64,000 nucleotides of DNA from Callaeas wilsoni. Its lineage: Eukaryota; Chordata; Aves; Passeriformes; Callaeidae. Each line of letters starts with the position of its first letter. Position 1 is the stretch's first letter. The position numbers were made by a program, and so were the translations under genes. The stretch is taken from positions 30,637 through 94,636 of the forward strand of contig VWPU01002116.1 in assembly GCA_013398955.1 (NCBI GenBank), given 5' to 3'. Below, piece by piece: positions 25,360 through 39,182 of the stretch. Below the pieces are notes generated by a model that saw nothing but the letters and a program-made list of their open reading frames with translations, made no database searches and was not told where the DNA came from.

Positions 25360-26591
25360 CCCTAATTGTAGCATTTGTCTTCATTTATTGCTGTCTTTTG
25401 CTAATGTTAATGAGGGACAGATTTCTGCGTATAAAATGTGTAGTAGCCTGGCTAAAAGTGATAAGCAACAGTTATAAATATGATGTGAAAATACTTATTA
25501 AAAAGCGAAGTTACACATTAGGCATACAAATGATAGGATTATGATGGTAGAGCTTGCTGTGACTTATTGGCAGTATATTACTTTGTTCTTGGAAAATGTC
25601 TGTGCCATAAGCTCTAAGAGCTATGACCTATCACAGAGCTCAATGCTGCCTCGAGACCTCTGCTTAGCAGTGTCTTAAAACAGAGCCACTGCTTCTGAAT
25701 GTGAAACTCACAAAGCATGTGGTCCAGTCCACATCAGCTCTCTCTCGACTGCATATCTTCTGATTTCCATGGGATAAGTCAAACCTTCAGGACTCACAGA
25801 GCCTTACTTAAAGAAATTAAAACAGCTCTTGAAAGACAGGATTGTATAAACAGATTCTGAATGGGCTCTGTTTGAAATTAGGCCAAAGCAAACACTGAGG
25901 CCAGCTCTTCCTTTCCCTTTGGTTGCCTCTCTGCCCTCGGCGCTGCTGCAAGGGATACCTTTTGCAGACGGTTCCTGACCTCCCTCATGCCCCTTTCTGA
26001 CCCCCAGCCTCTTAGATGGTTTTAATTGCAGAAGGCCAACTCAAGGTCCTTCAGCATGCACTTTGGTGGCATCTCTCCATTTCTTGTCCTGAATATTTTC
26101 AAGGGCCTGCTCAGCTAGCTGCTGGATGTGCCTCTCTGCCTCTTATCCTGCGAGTCTTCACTGAGGGGACTCTGCGACCAACATCTTTCAGACAGGCATG
26201 CAAAATCCAGTACTGGTTCCTGGAAAAGGGATATTTTCCTTCTAAAAGATAATTTTCATTTGCTTTTGGTAACTAACAAAGACCTGAATGTGTTAGAACA
26301 CATTTTATATTATTCAACAAAATAGATAATCAATTTGGTGATGTCTGAATTTTTTTGACAGCTACTAGAGGTATAAATCTATCAGAAAATAATTTGCAAA
26401 ATGGCTTTTATCAAAGTAGGATAAATGAGTCTACTTAATTTCAAAGAGAATAGAGATACAAAGAAAAGGTAAAGTTCATGCCACCCACATCCATAAGCAA
26501 TTTCTTTGAAGTTGATCATAATCTGGGAAGTAGGATTATAGGTGTGAATTTAGCACCAGACAGTAGGTGAAGATTTCCCATCCTAAGACTG

Positions 26592-26687
26592 GAGGGAGCA
26601 CTAGAGTGATTGAGTCAATGAGATTAAAAATGGGATCACGAGGGAGCACTAGGGTGATTGAGTCAATGAGATTAAAAATGGGATCAC
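26592..26687. repeat. 48-bp tandem duplication, one mismatch
   Basis: Two adjacent 48-bp units (26592-26639 and 26640-26687), each starting GAGGGAGCACTAG and ending AAAAATGGGATCAC. They differ only at one base (AGAGTG versus AGGGTG). The near identity means a young duplication. Confidence 0.95.
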
Positions 26688-29600
26688 ATGGTCTGTTTTG
26701 TGTTACGGTTGAAGGATTTCTCTGTTGGACTGCCTAGCAGTATTTTCAAATTCAGCTTTCATAAGGTAACTATAGATTCCTAGTCCTTTTCATTTCTATT
26801 TTCTTGCAACATTCACCTAATCTATTCCTAATGAGCAAAAATTATGCTTAATGTCATAACCAAAGGGACTCTGGGTTCTATGGGCAAAACTGCCTAATCA
26901 TCTGGAGGATTTGAATAAAAATATCTCATTACGTACAATGGAAATTGAGCAGTCCACTTAGAAATCTGATCCTTTGAAAGTATTTTTTCCGAATTATTTT
27001 AGTCATTATTGAGGAACACAGGAGCATGACATACCAACTTTGTTTTCAAGCTCCTAATTCACCATGCACAACATTAGGTCTATTTAACCAGTGTCTAAAA
27101 TGGTTGTGGCTGCAAAGAAAAAGGCCAATGTCTGAGGAGAGCAACAGGTGCAAAGCACCTGGAACAGCAGCACTCAGACCAATGAACTGCCCTATTCATC
27201 CCAATGAGCCCAAGGTGTAACCTTATGATACAGCTGAGCCACTCTGTGCAAACTGCTCACAAACAGGCCTTCCTCTCCTCCTCCACCATTTTTTTTGAGC
27301 CAGATCTGGCGCTGGCCTGAGAACTGAGTAAAGCAGATCAGAATAATTACACAGAAGAAAGCTTTCTTTCTAACACATCTCTATGCCCTAAAAGAGGGAA
27401 GGAAGAAAGAAAAGACTCTTTTCCAGGAGCTGAGAGGATGAGGAGAAATGGCTTTGAAATCTGTAACTTGCAAATGTATGAATCTATCAACTTACTCCTC
27501 TCCTCAAGTGACGTTCAGTATATGATTAAAACCCTTCTATTTCCCTTTTCAAAGACCCTTGAGCAAGCTCTGTTGGTGCTGACATACCCGTGCGGCACTG
27601 GGACAGGTCCCAGAACCATACTAGCCACAGTAGCATTGTGCTACTGTGCAAGCAGCCATGGAAGGAAGGGAAGAGGGATTGAGCCACCAGCAGGACCACA
27701 CTGACGTGGCACCTCACTTGGGACTTTGGGCTGGCTTGGAGGCCACTATGCTGCAAGGGCACTTTGTGAATGACACACTGTACACTGCGGCTCCCTGAGG
27801 AGTTTAAACCTGTGATTTTCTCCTTCTCCCCAGCTGATGCCCACCACCCTCCTGGGAAAACACTTGTGCTCATTTCCCACATTCACCCATCAGGAGATGC
27901 ATTATCCTGGGGAAAAGACAAGGCTGGCTGGGTTAGATGGCTCTTTTTGGCATCATTATATAGGCTTAAGCCCATGGGAACTTTTTTATGTGTGCAGGTG
28001 GCTATTCATGGCATAACTATGCCAGCAACACTTTCTAGACTGGCCTGGCCTGTTTACCTTTCAAAGTGGTGTCCTACATTGCCATCATTTAGGAGATTGA
28101 TTGACCGCCTCTCTTTGCTTAAGACCCAGGTCCAGTGGACCAACACTCTCTGGACCACAGTCCTATGCACATAGGGTGTGCACAACTTCCATGCATGTAA
28201 TTTCAGAGTCTTATATGAGCTGAAAATGGTAGACGTCCACTATTTCCTTCCTAATGTACCCTTTGGGCTCTCTGGTAGGAAAGTTTTGCTGTTAAGGTCA
28301 GTTATAATCAAAATCAATGACCCACCAAACAATAGAGCCAAACTAAACTTGTCTCTGTTCTAAATTTCCTATTTCATACAGTGACTTTGCCATGGTATCT
28401 TCAGGAAATCAAATGCTGAATGAGAAGCAGCTGGCACAAACTGAATCTGGCAGTAATACAGTAATTCTGGTCAAGCTGGAAAAAGAGAAATGCTTCAAAA
28501 AGTATGTGGTACGTAGACATTACCTTTGCTTGCTGCTCTCTCTGCTCATGTCAGCATACAGGTCCTAAATCATGCTAATTTCATCATCAAGTTAGAAAAC
28601 CCATAGAGCTTCAGCAAAATCTACCTTTGACTTTCCTTGCAAGAAAAGATCTGATCCCAAAATGCTTCATTTTTCTTGATGCTGGAAAAGTGAGGGCAGT
28701 GGCGAAGAGTTTCATTCTGGCAGAAAAATGCAGCCTACTTTTGCTGGCAGCTGCAGATGTCCCTGCTTGTTCAACCATCTCTTTGTCTTCCCAACATTGC
28801 TGGTCAAATTTCAAAATTTAATCCTCACATTTCACCAGCACTTCCAAATCCAACTATCTGATTTCCAAGATTAATTATACAGGGCCAAAAGAAAGCATTT
28901 TTCTTATCAAAAGGAGTTTAGTTCACACAAGCAGAGACTGTGGAATAAAGTTTTAGTAGTTAAAATGGATTTAATCTACGCTTAAAGCATTCCTTATCAT
29001 TTCTTCTAGGACAAAGATTTTCCCGTATTTTTTTCTATGTGCATATTTTCATTACCATAACTCCACTTTTGCCCAAGGCAGGAAGAGAAGAAATCTCCTG
29101 AAGCACAAACAAACAAGCAAAAAAAAAAAAATTCTTCAAGGGAAAGGCAAAAAACAGTGAACGAGGGCTTATTTACTCTCATAAATCTAAAGAAAGGCAG
29201 AGGTCGGATAACATAAAAATTGAGGTAACCTATAATATTTCCTATGAGCAAAAACATCTGAAGGTGTCATATTTTGTTCAGAGGTGGACGGTGCTTCACA
29301 GGAATGAAGAAGCCATTCCGAGACCAGGTTTCTGTCTCAGAAAATGGGAGACCAATTTTACTCTAATGTGTAAACAGGAAATGTTGGTAGGTAATCAGAA
29401 TGGCAGCATACTTTGAGTCCTTTACAAAGAGTAGAGTCTGTTTTACTGCTTTTCAAAAAGAAGAAGCATTACTAGTTTATATGTCTTTTCTGACCTATGC
29501 TTTATGGATTAACCGATTTCTATGAAAACAAGCTGAGCTCTTTTCCAGAAATGCAAAGCATAATGAAAGGAACCTGTCCCAAGCATTAGTGTTAGACACT

Positions 29601-32263
29601 GCCTAACCCATGCTAACATTTTTAAACAAAACCAACCACTGTCAGAGTGTATTCTTGCTTTCTGTTGTTCATTACTACTGAAGCAGTGGCTTTCCTAATG
29701 AAGAAATCAAACTGGAATCTGACACTTCAGAGTCCGAGTAGCTGCAGAGAACAAAACTATAATGAAAACAATATACTGGGACCAGAGTTTCACATGTGGT
29801 AGCAGTTACTGTCGCCACCTCTCCTCTCCCAGCACTGCCTATCTGCATAATCATGGGCTGCAGAGCAAGTTCAAAAGGCTTTTCTGCAGAGGAACCCCAC
29901 ACCGCCTCGGCTGCAGCACAGCACATCCCTGCATGGATGCCCAGCAGTTCAGAGCTGAAGACAAGACCTCGGCTTGCTTCTGTCCAAAAGAACAACAAAA
30001 CTTGGCCAGTGCACACTGAGAGATAGACCAGCTCTTTTCGGTCAGCTTAGTTGCCTAATTATTTTGTCAAATCTGTATTAAATACTCCAACTAATTCAAG
30101 AATTCTCTGGGCCCCAGATTGCTTGTCCTGCTTTTGCAGGTGTTGTTATTGCTTGGCTGCCACAGGCAGGATCATAGGCTGAGCAGACTGTAGATCTGAT
30201 ATTATACAACTATTACTATGCTTGCATGTTAATACAACCCTGTATTTAGAGCAAGGATCAACACTTGGCTCTAATCCCATAAATTATACTTTGCCACTAG
30301 CTTCAGGTGGGCAGGATTTCACCTCAGACTTTTAAAATCAAACACTGTCCACTTGTTTTCAATTAAATATATATGTATATTCTAGACCAGTATTTTAAAT
30401 AAAGGAGGAGATCAGCCATGTCCTTTAAAAATCACTTCTGACCCCCTCCAAAAAATTAATTCAGACACAAACTACTCCACATGAGAAGAAGGACCCTCAG
30501 ATGTTTCACTGGAAAGTTAAGTGAAGCAGACATAATAATTACCACACTGTTCCTTCTAGAAGTCCCTGAAGTGCATTGTGCCGTTACTCAAAAACCGATG
30601 CCTTGTGCTCCCTCAGCTGGTTAATTCGTGAACGTTTCCCAGAGCTATGCCGTTACCACTGGCTGAATTTTCCGCAGCTTGCTCATGTCTTAAATGTGCA
30701 AAGATATCTGTCTCTACAAAGAAAGAGCTCGCAGCAGAGATAGCAGAAGAGTGTGTGGAGAAGCAAAACGACGCACCGTTAGGGCACTGCCTGTGATCTT
30801 GACTTGTCTGACGGGGTATCGGAAGATAACAAATGAAAGCAAACATTGACTCTTCCCTCTCATCTCCACACACTTCATTAGACTTTAGCCTGACAAAACC
30901 CTTTTCTTTAAATGAACACCCTTAACCCATAATTCTGCGCTCTCATACAGCACTTCACATGGAATTGCAACTAATTCTGGAAAATAGTGTTTTCTACTAT
31001 GGAATTCCCTAATTGTTATTCTCAATGCAGTTTTATTATTTAAACATTGGCCTGTCAGTGAAAAGCACACAGGACTGACCACAAGCTCTCAAATACTCAG
31101 CCTGTGGAATCCATTCACTGCAATAACCCAGCACAGGCTGAAATAGAAAAGTAGCAAACTTCTCATCCACTCAGCTGTGGTTTGTTTGAGGTTTTCCTTG
31201 GGATACCAAGAAATTCCATTTTGTCTCTGTACCTTTTTATTACCAAGCAAAATTATTTGCCATTATCTTTTATTCAACTATTTCATGTACTTATTGTTCT
31301 CTCTTCTTTGCCTTCCCTTCTAGGCAAATCTAACAGAAATTTGGTAGGCCTACTTTCTCTTATTATGTTATTGTAAAAATAAAACACAGCTTCAGTATGT
31401 TTAATGAAAATATGCAATTAAGTGTCAGTAAAGTAAATTTAATAATTCTGTTTAATTTACACCTTTGAGTAGATTAAAGCATTATATGCTTTTAGTGTAA
31501 GTGGAGATTTCCTTTAGATGCCAAGAAGAAAATGAAGAAAAAGTAGGGCTTTGAAGAACTGAATTCTCCAGTGAGCATGTCTTCCATTTTTTGTGATTCT
31601 TTATAAATAGCCATGTATATGACAGGTGTCTTTCATGAAAAGTTGTGTTGGATTGTTTGGGCATTTTTTAGTATGGTCCTGATATTTGCTTTTGCTGAAC
31701 AAGGAAGTTGAAATAAGGTCATAGGAATCTAGTTATTTTGTCATGCAAAACTGTCACTAAATAGGGCTTCTACAAAAGCAGCTTGTACATATAGCACCAA
31801 CTTGGGAAAAGTAAACATCTTTTTTTTTTCTCCATATCTGAGGCACAGGTAATATTCTACGGAAATAACACAACTTATTGTAAGCAATTTGGTACAGGAT
31901 CTACCTAGAAATCAGATTAAGAAAATTTTGCAGGTGCAGTTGAATTCAGAGGAATGCAGCTATCTGCCAGAGATCCCTATGGACACTGATTCCTGACTCT
32001 CCTTAATTCCAAAGTCGTCTTTATATTAATGAACAAAGAATTGCACAGTCCTCAGAAAGGACTCTGATTCTTTTCAGAGTTTCTTGAAAGGATAAGGCCA
32101 ATTTGGCTGGCACAGGAGAATAACAAAACATCAAAGTGAATTGAGTGCAAGTTGACAAAGGAGACAAGGTAGCAGCCCTGGCAAATGAAGAATGTGTTTT
32201 TCCCTGGGTATGGCGAGGCAGTGGGGATACCAGACCATAATCAGATGTGTTTTAACTTCTGCT

Positions 32264-32285
32264 TGAAGATCCTTAAGGATCTTCA
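32264..32285. repeat. 22-bp perfect palindrome
   Basis: TGAAGATCCTT followed directly by its reverse complement, with TTAA at the centre. If the T at 32264 is allowed to bulge, the pairing extends outward to GCT and AGC (32261-32287). It could extrude as a small cruciform or bind a dimeric protein. Nothing nearby indicates a gene. Confidence 0.9.
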
Positions 32286-35200
32286 GCACGAGATATCAGC
32301 TTCCAGCCAGCCCTGAAATATAAGCCAAGGTGATGCTCAGGGTCCAAATCATGGTGGTTCATGGGATGAAGGCCACAAAAAGAGCCGGCCTGCAGATTTT
32401 CACCTACATTTCTGGAGCATTTTTAACGTCAGATGGTTCAATAAAACATCTGTACACCTCTGGATCATCCTTGCAGATAGCCACATCACATTCTCTAATC
32501 AGGGAAAGGAAAACCAGCAAAAGTCTCATAGAACACTACTTCCCCATGGAGTGAATAAAGGAAAATAAAAGCCTTTCAACTGACAGAAAAAAAAAATTAC
32601 GAGAAATTACTTCAAAACATAATGTCTAGCAGCACCTTCTAACAAGCTTCCAGGTAACTCCAGGGCTCAGTTACAGGTGAATTTGTTAATTTCCAAATAT
32701 GGTGGGGGCCTAGCTTTACAAATCCATGTTTCAACATCCAGGCTTGTTTAACAGCAGAAACTGTTGCCTGTTCTACCAAAATGGGAATCCAGTGAAAATC
32801 CAATAATACTGTAGAAGCTCCAACAACACTTTCATGGGCTTATTGTAATAATGCATTCTGTGAAGGAGCTAAGATGAAAAAGAATCTATTCCGAGCAAGC
32901 ATCTAATCTTAAAATATAAATCCAGTATGTAACAAAACAGTAAAGCAAGTTTAATCTAAAATTTATCTCTAATAAATCTGGGGAAGTTGGTTAATAATTT
33001 GTTGCATACACTTAAAAAGCAATGGTAGCATCTCCTGATAGATTGCTGCTCTGAAACAATTTTCTGAAAGAACTGGGGAGGAATGTGCATAAATTGAAAG
33101 ATGTATGTGACTAGTCTCTCTGTGAGGTGTAGAGAGAATTTAGATCCACCTTTTTGTCAGGTGATCTGCTAATCTGGTTACAAAGCTGAAATATGCCAAT
33201 AGAGACCTTAAGACTCAGACTCTGATGCAGAGAATTACATTGTACTTCGAATGCTTCACATTCACCTAACACTAGGAATACAGGATTTACAACACAAAAA
33301 TGTTCCTATCCCTCTTTACCATATGAGGATGCTAAATTTTCCCTTTCATCATTCTGCTCACTGGTGTCTGTCAGAGTGTAAAGGAATGAAGATTTATTTC
33401 TTGAACTCCCAAGTAGTTATAAAGTAAGATAGTTTCCAGGGACTGGGGGCTGTTTTATCTGAAGTAATTTCTCCAGTAGCATAAAAATTATTTTTCTGAT
33501 AACACAGAAATCACTGGGAAAAAATAGGTAGATGTACTGGACTATAAATAAAAATACAAATCAGACTTACATAGGAAATGTTCTCCCAATTCAAGCAACA
33601 CATTAAAGTACATTTACTTGAAATACACAGCAAAGTTTGATATACACGTGGTTGTTTGGATTGGTAGTCTTATGATTAGAAAACTCACTTTGCTATGTTT
33701 AAGGCACTTTAAAAGATATAACTGTCTCATTACTTGGTGTTGAAAATACAACTCCAGCCTGAGCAGTCATCTCATCCAGAATTCAAATAGTTTATGGGAA
33801 ATGCAGCCAATGCTAAAGGACATCACAGGTCACAACATTTCTAAACTGACCTTTGGAGACAGCAAATTTCTTTTGCAATGAGATGATATTTAGAATTTCC
33901 TGGCTCATTTGAAGGAAATTTGCATGGTGTGTATGCAAGCATGAAAGCTGAACTAAGTTCTGTTTTCTTAATTCTGTAGCCAGCGAATAGATACCACTGA
34001 GTCTCAGTGGAAATGGGATATGACAGTTTTCATCTGGTGAAGTTATAAACAGTATTGTTGAAGGAAACAGATCTCTCCTTTCAAGAAGACAAAGAGAGGG
34101 AAGTGTAGCTGGCTTTGGCTTAAGCCCTGGCCATAAAGAGGGCTATTTTCTCTGAAGTGCTGTATGTATCCCCCTGGTTACAAGCAGGCAGTAAACATGT
34201 TTAAGGTTGGAGAAAAGTTTGTTAGTCCACGAGGCAACCATCAGCAGAGTATTTAAGTGAAGGGACGGAGGGCATAAAAATAAAAATGGCCCACTAGCCC
34301 TTAATTTCCTGTAGCTAGGCATGCCTTTCTAGAAATTTTAAACTTGCTTTTGCTTTCTTCTTAGTTCTAGGAAAGGGGACTGCATTAGGGAGGGGGGAAG
34401 ATGCCTGAAAAAAATGTGAAACCTATGAAGAGACAGCTGAAATCAGTTTTCTGCACTAGCCTTTGATTAGCTGTTCCCCAGCTTTAAACCCCTGAAGCTA
34501 AAGGAACTAAAAAACCCAGCCATAAACAATGAACGCTTTGAATTAGCTTCTCTTCATATGTCATGCAAGAGGAGAGGAGTGACATGCCCGCAGTGAATAG
34601 CCACAGAGAAGGTCAGCTGGAATCTGCAACAAAAGCCAAGAGTGGAAACTAATAGCTAAAAGCATCTTTGGGACAATTAAGGAAAGCTGCATAAAAGTCA
34701 AGATGTCTGTTAATTAAGCAAGTAAAACACTTGTTAATTCAGGAAAGCAGCCACAGTGTAAACCCACCTGAATATATGATGCTGGTGGCGGCTCTAAACT
34801 CTATCCCTGTGCAGTCCAACACTTCTGCCCCATTTCCTTCAATGTTCAGCCTCCTCCAAGATCATGTCTTGCTGCTCAGGGATGCGAGGAGACAACAGAT
34901 CCAGAGGAAAGTAAATATATCTAATACAGGAAATTCAATCCATCCACGAGAAGATTTTGTTCCTCAAAACACCAGCAAAGCCTCAAAACACCGGGAGAAT
35001 ATCTGCTCTAACTAGGAATGAAAAAAATACCCAAAATATCTGATTTGTTGATAATATACTATCCATTCTGAAGAATCCATTAACATTGAAGTCATTGTCT
35101 TCTCCTGACAGATATTCAAACAAGCCCGTAAATATATAAGCGGACTTTCCACAAAGTGTGTTTATTTAAACAAAAAAGATCCAGGCAGAGGCTTGCAAGA

Positions 35201-36310
35201 CAGCCAGTGGAGGCTTCTTTTTTTAAGAAAAAAGGAAACATCTACACTGCCATTGTAGGACAAGAGTTTAAAGACATAAACCAGACAAATCTTAAGAAAA
35301 ATTAATTTATTTTATTCGCACTTGTTCATGGGAACCGGGTATTATGGTGGAATTTTTATAAGGACAAATTACAAGGCAAATGATTTTTCTTTTACCGTTT
35401 TGAATCATTACTTCCCCATTATTTTCCCTGAAGTTTTTTATTTCTGATTTTACTTCAGTTAATAATTTATATTACTGGTATTACAGACAATTTGGTGCCC
35501 CAGAGAGATTTCTTAACACCAGTGATTATCACTAAAAGCAGTAACTTCTACAGGGCCCCTTTTAACATAAATTTCTTTAAACTATAAAGGAGAAAAGTAT
35601 GAAATGGAGATATTTTAGAAGTTGCCCAGGAGATGTTAGCAGTATCAAATTCTGGGAGTGCAGAGGGCAAGTGTTTAAAAAACAGCAATAATATAACCTA
35701 GGAAGCAGTATTTACCTGTACAAAAACCTTCCCACAACAACTTCATTTACTAAACATCCTGTAACATTAGCATAACTAAAGCTAACCCCAAACTAACAAT
35801 AAAGAAAAATCTAGGGCACATGAAAAAGAAAAGCTTGGTCCTAGCTCTTCATCACTAAACCAGCTTGTAGGGTTTTGCTCATTTTTCCTTTTGCCATCTA
35901 GAAACTAATATCATGTTGCTTCTTGATAGTAAAATGAATAAATTATACTTAGGGTCTCTAAACTTTATGGAGAAAAGGTACTCTTGCATTTTGTTCATAT
36001 ATGGCATTCTACATAAGCCCAAGAAGATGGGAATCCATATTTAATTTTATCAACCCTTTTTAAAAATCAGAAAGCAAACCCCAAATTGCTTTGGATTTTC
36101 TGTCTGCTCTTTAGCCATTATGCTCTCACCACATTCCAGGACCAAAGTGTCTTCCAGAGGCTGCAGACTTGCATACATCAGGATGAACATTTTTTTTTTA
36201 AAAATATAATTTCTCAAGCAAGAACAAAAATGTATGTAAAAGTGAAGTTGCTCATTTAGCCAAAGAGGTGCTCAGAAAATGTTTAGATGGCTATAAACAG
36301 ATGTGTACTT

Positions 36311-36755
36311 TCATAGATCATAGAATTATCAAAGAATCAGAGAATGGTTTGGGTTGGAAGGGACCATAAAGGTCATCTCATTCCAGCCCCCCTGCCATGG
36401 GCAGGGACACCTTCCACTAGACCAGGTTGCTTAGGGCCCCATCCAACCTGGCCTTGAACACTTCCAGGGATGGGGCACCCAAAACTTGTCTGGGCAACCT
36501 GTGCCAGTGCCTCACCACTGTCACAGCAAAGAATTCTTTCCTAATATCTAATCTAAACCTACCTTCTTTCATTTTAAAGCCATTCACCCTTGTCCTGTCA
36601 CTACAAGCCCTTGTGAAAAGTCCAAGAGGTTGCAAAAGCCTTTTATGCAGCTGTCCTTCTCCCTGTGCGTGCACACGGTTCAGAAACCTGTCTCCAAAGG
36701 TTTCTTTGTTTCTTAAGAGCCTGTTGCTAAAGGGATGTTGGCAAGCATAGATCAT
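36311..36755 (-). mobile_element. CR1 LINE, 5'-truncated 3' end (antisense)
   Basis: On the minus strand an open frame (36755 to 36417, 112 codons) contains the CR1 ORF2 C-terminal signature: [24 protein letters not shown], then APSLEVFKARLDGALSNLV followed by a stop. This is the last segment of the retrotransposon reverse-transcriptase protein. Its own stop is followed by the CR1 3' UTR (GTCCCTTCCAACCC on the element strand) and degenerate ATTCTATG-type terminal repeats at 36311-36345. The frame survives only because the copy is short. All enzymatic domains are missing, so it is inactive. The 5' truncation point is about 36755 or slightly beyond. Confidence 0.92.
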
Positions 36756-39163
36756 TTACTTTCAGGTATGGAGGAGGAAATACATATTCAGTGTTTGCGC
36801 TTACAAGGTTGTCAATGGAAAACCTGGATGTACAAGGAAACTTGTTTATTCACTGATAACAGAATTTTTGTCAGCCCTGACACTTTTTGAATCATGGAAT
36901 TTTTCTATTAAACAAATCAAACAAACAAACTGCTACAGAACAATATAATAGATGTTTCCCTTTTTTCTTTTACATGTGCCGCTGATTTCAGTGGCATGTA
37001 AGAAATAACTACAGTGCTAGTGTTATAAAATTGATATGACCATGGAAAATGTGCACAAGAGACACAGTAGCTACTGTATTTTCTCAGTATGTTCTGCATT
37101 ATCAGTCCTGAAGCAGTTATAAATCCTGGTTTCAGTTACCCAATTTCAGCCATTCAGGTATTTTTCAGTCCAGAGTTTTGGCCCAGGACAATTTAGGGGA
37201 GAATGTTTTCTGTTTTAGTTTTTCAATGATTTGCAAGAGTTACCTTAAAACATCCTGGTGATTTTCCCTTTAAACAGCTCCCACATTTCTGTCTTTGAGA
37301 CTGTACATTGGCAGGATGATTACTCTGTCCATGATGCACCAGAGGATATAAAGCTGATTTGGAGAGCAGTGAGGATGGGAGAAGATGGGATGGTGGACGG
37401 GGAATGGAAAAAGAATGTACAGGTAGTTGGCATGAGAATGGTGGAAGTGATTATTTTCCCTCTAAGGCTGAATATCAAAGTGTCTCAGGAAGGAGAACAC
37501 TAAAACTGGAGGAGAAACAGCAGGAGGAAAAGTTTGGGAAGGAGGTAGCAAGTGGGAAGGGGTAAAGAACAGAAAAGGAATGATGCTCTGGGGGAAGGTG
37601 AAGGTGGCAGAACAAAACGTGTGAGCAGCTGACAGCAGGCTGATATGACACTGGGAGCACCAGGGAGAAAATTTAGATGGCAGGGCTGGAAGGATTGGCT
37701 GGGTAAGAAAAATTATACTGGAAGGTGGAAAAAACAAGGAGGAAGATACAAAGCCAGAGCAGAGACAGACATGGCACAGAAACATACGGGCAGAAAAAGA
37801 TAAAGCAGAATGTCAGACCTGGGACCGGAAAGAAATCTCAGAAGAACCTATGCCTCATTGGGAAAAAAAAAAAATAGCTGCCTTGTAAAAGAAAGTTTTT
37901 TTCAAGGGAAGAGTTCAAAAGATAGAAAGTTTCAGATTAAGGCTGCCTGTGTAACCCTAGCTCAATCTTATTTGGGATATTTTTATCACAACTCTCACTC
38001 AGATTAGCAACTGCTTGCTTTTCATGGCACCTCATCATCACAATTAAATAAAATTATTAGCCTTGCATAACAAAGAAAATACAAAGAAGAGATAATGTTG
38101 ATGAAAACATTTTTTCAAAGTGTACAAGTGATAGAGCAACAGAGATAAGAGAGTTCATTGTAAAGAAAATGCTACAGTGTACTCTGGATAAATGTAAGTC
38201 ATTAATAACATCATGCTTTTTAAAGAATTATATATAATGTAATATAGTAACTAGGAAAACTTGTATCAAACAGCAAATAAACAAGCAACACACTGGAAAG
38301 CAGGAAGACGCTTAATGCAGGTGCATCTGTTTAAAGGCAAAATGTAACTGTGATTTATGTAGGATGTAGGAAAAAAGAAAAAGGTATTGCAGAGCTAGGA
38401 AAGTTAAACAGGCTACAGAAAAGTACAGACAAAATATTTAAGAGCAGTTTGAACGTTTCAGATTTGCACCAAAAGCCTATATACTTGGATCATCAGGATT
38501 CAGGCCCGATGTACAATCTGAATTAAAAATCCAGTCAGGAGATCTCAATATGAAATAGAAAGGCCAGAAGTTATGAGGAATACTAAGAGTGAAGATTCAG
38601 GAGAAGAAGGTGTATTTTAAGTTTTCTACTATTGTTCCCAGTCAAGTTCACTCTACTTGTACTCACAGTGCAGCAAAGAAATGGGGATGCTACCAACAGT
38701 GCTATTAATTCTTATAAATGCAACAAAACTCTCCAACTAGGATTCAGCCCAGATAATAATGCTGAAAGGCAGCCTATTCCAATATAAATAATATAGGAAT
38801 TTCTGAAATAGCCTGCCCTCTTTCTCAGAAACTTTTAAAACCTTCTAAATCCTATTGTCAATGGTGACTGAAGTTCCCTTTTCCACGGCATTCTCTCAAA
38901 GTCTCTGCTGATAGCAAGACTTTGGAAAGTGGATGGGGTTTAAAACCCAGTCTTCCCTTATCAAGTAGATAGAAAAAAACCCCCAAAACCAAAAACAAAC
39001 AAAAACAAACAACCCAGAAAAGATGTAGTGAAATGTCATCCTCTCTTTTAATCTAGTGCTTTTTTCACCTTTTCTGATTTTATAGCAAAATACTCCATTT
39101 AAGGGTAGCTGTTGTTAAAGAGCTACTGTCAGAAAAAAATGTTTGGTGTCCATTGAATTCTTT

Positions 39164-39182
39164 TGATGCCCCCTGCAGGCCA
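39164..39182 (-). promoter_or_regulatory. CTCF-like binding motif
   Basis: Read on the minus strand, TGGCCTGCAGGGGGCATCA matches most of the vertebrate CTCF consensus, including the central CAGGGGGC. A single motif match in 64 kb is weak evidence of occupancy. It might mark a chromatin boundary between the gene-poor part and the CpG-island end. Confidence 0.35.

Larger units (their letters stand above)
24211..36310. other. Unique non-coding sequence with small tandem duplications
   Basis: About 12 kb without a recognised gene. It holds the tandem duplications at 24709-24742 and 26592-26687, a T16 tract (25344-25359), A-rich tracts near 29120, and the palindrome at 32264-32285. The longest open frames (134 codons at 27770, 122 at 24026) lack domains. 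Around 29760-30020 both strands are open over about 250 bp at slightly raised GC, without a recognisable product. Stretches such as 34280-34720 look evenly complex and free of repeats, but conservation cannot be judged from one sequence. Confidence 0.5.
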
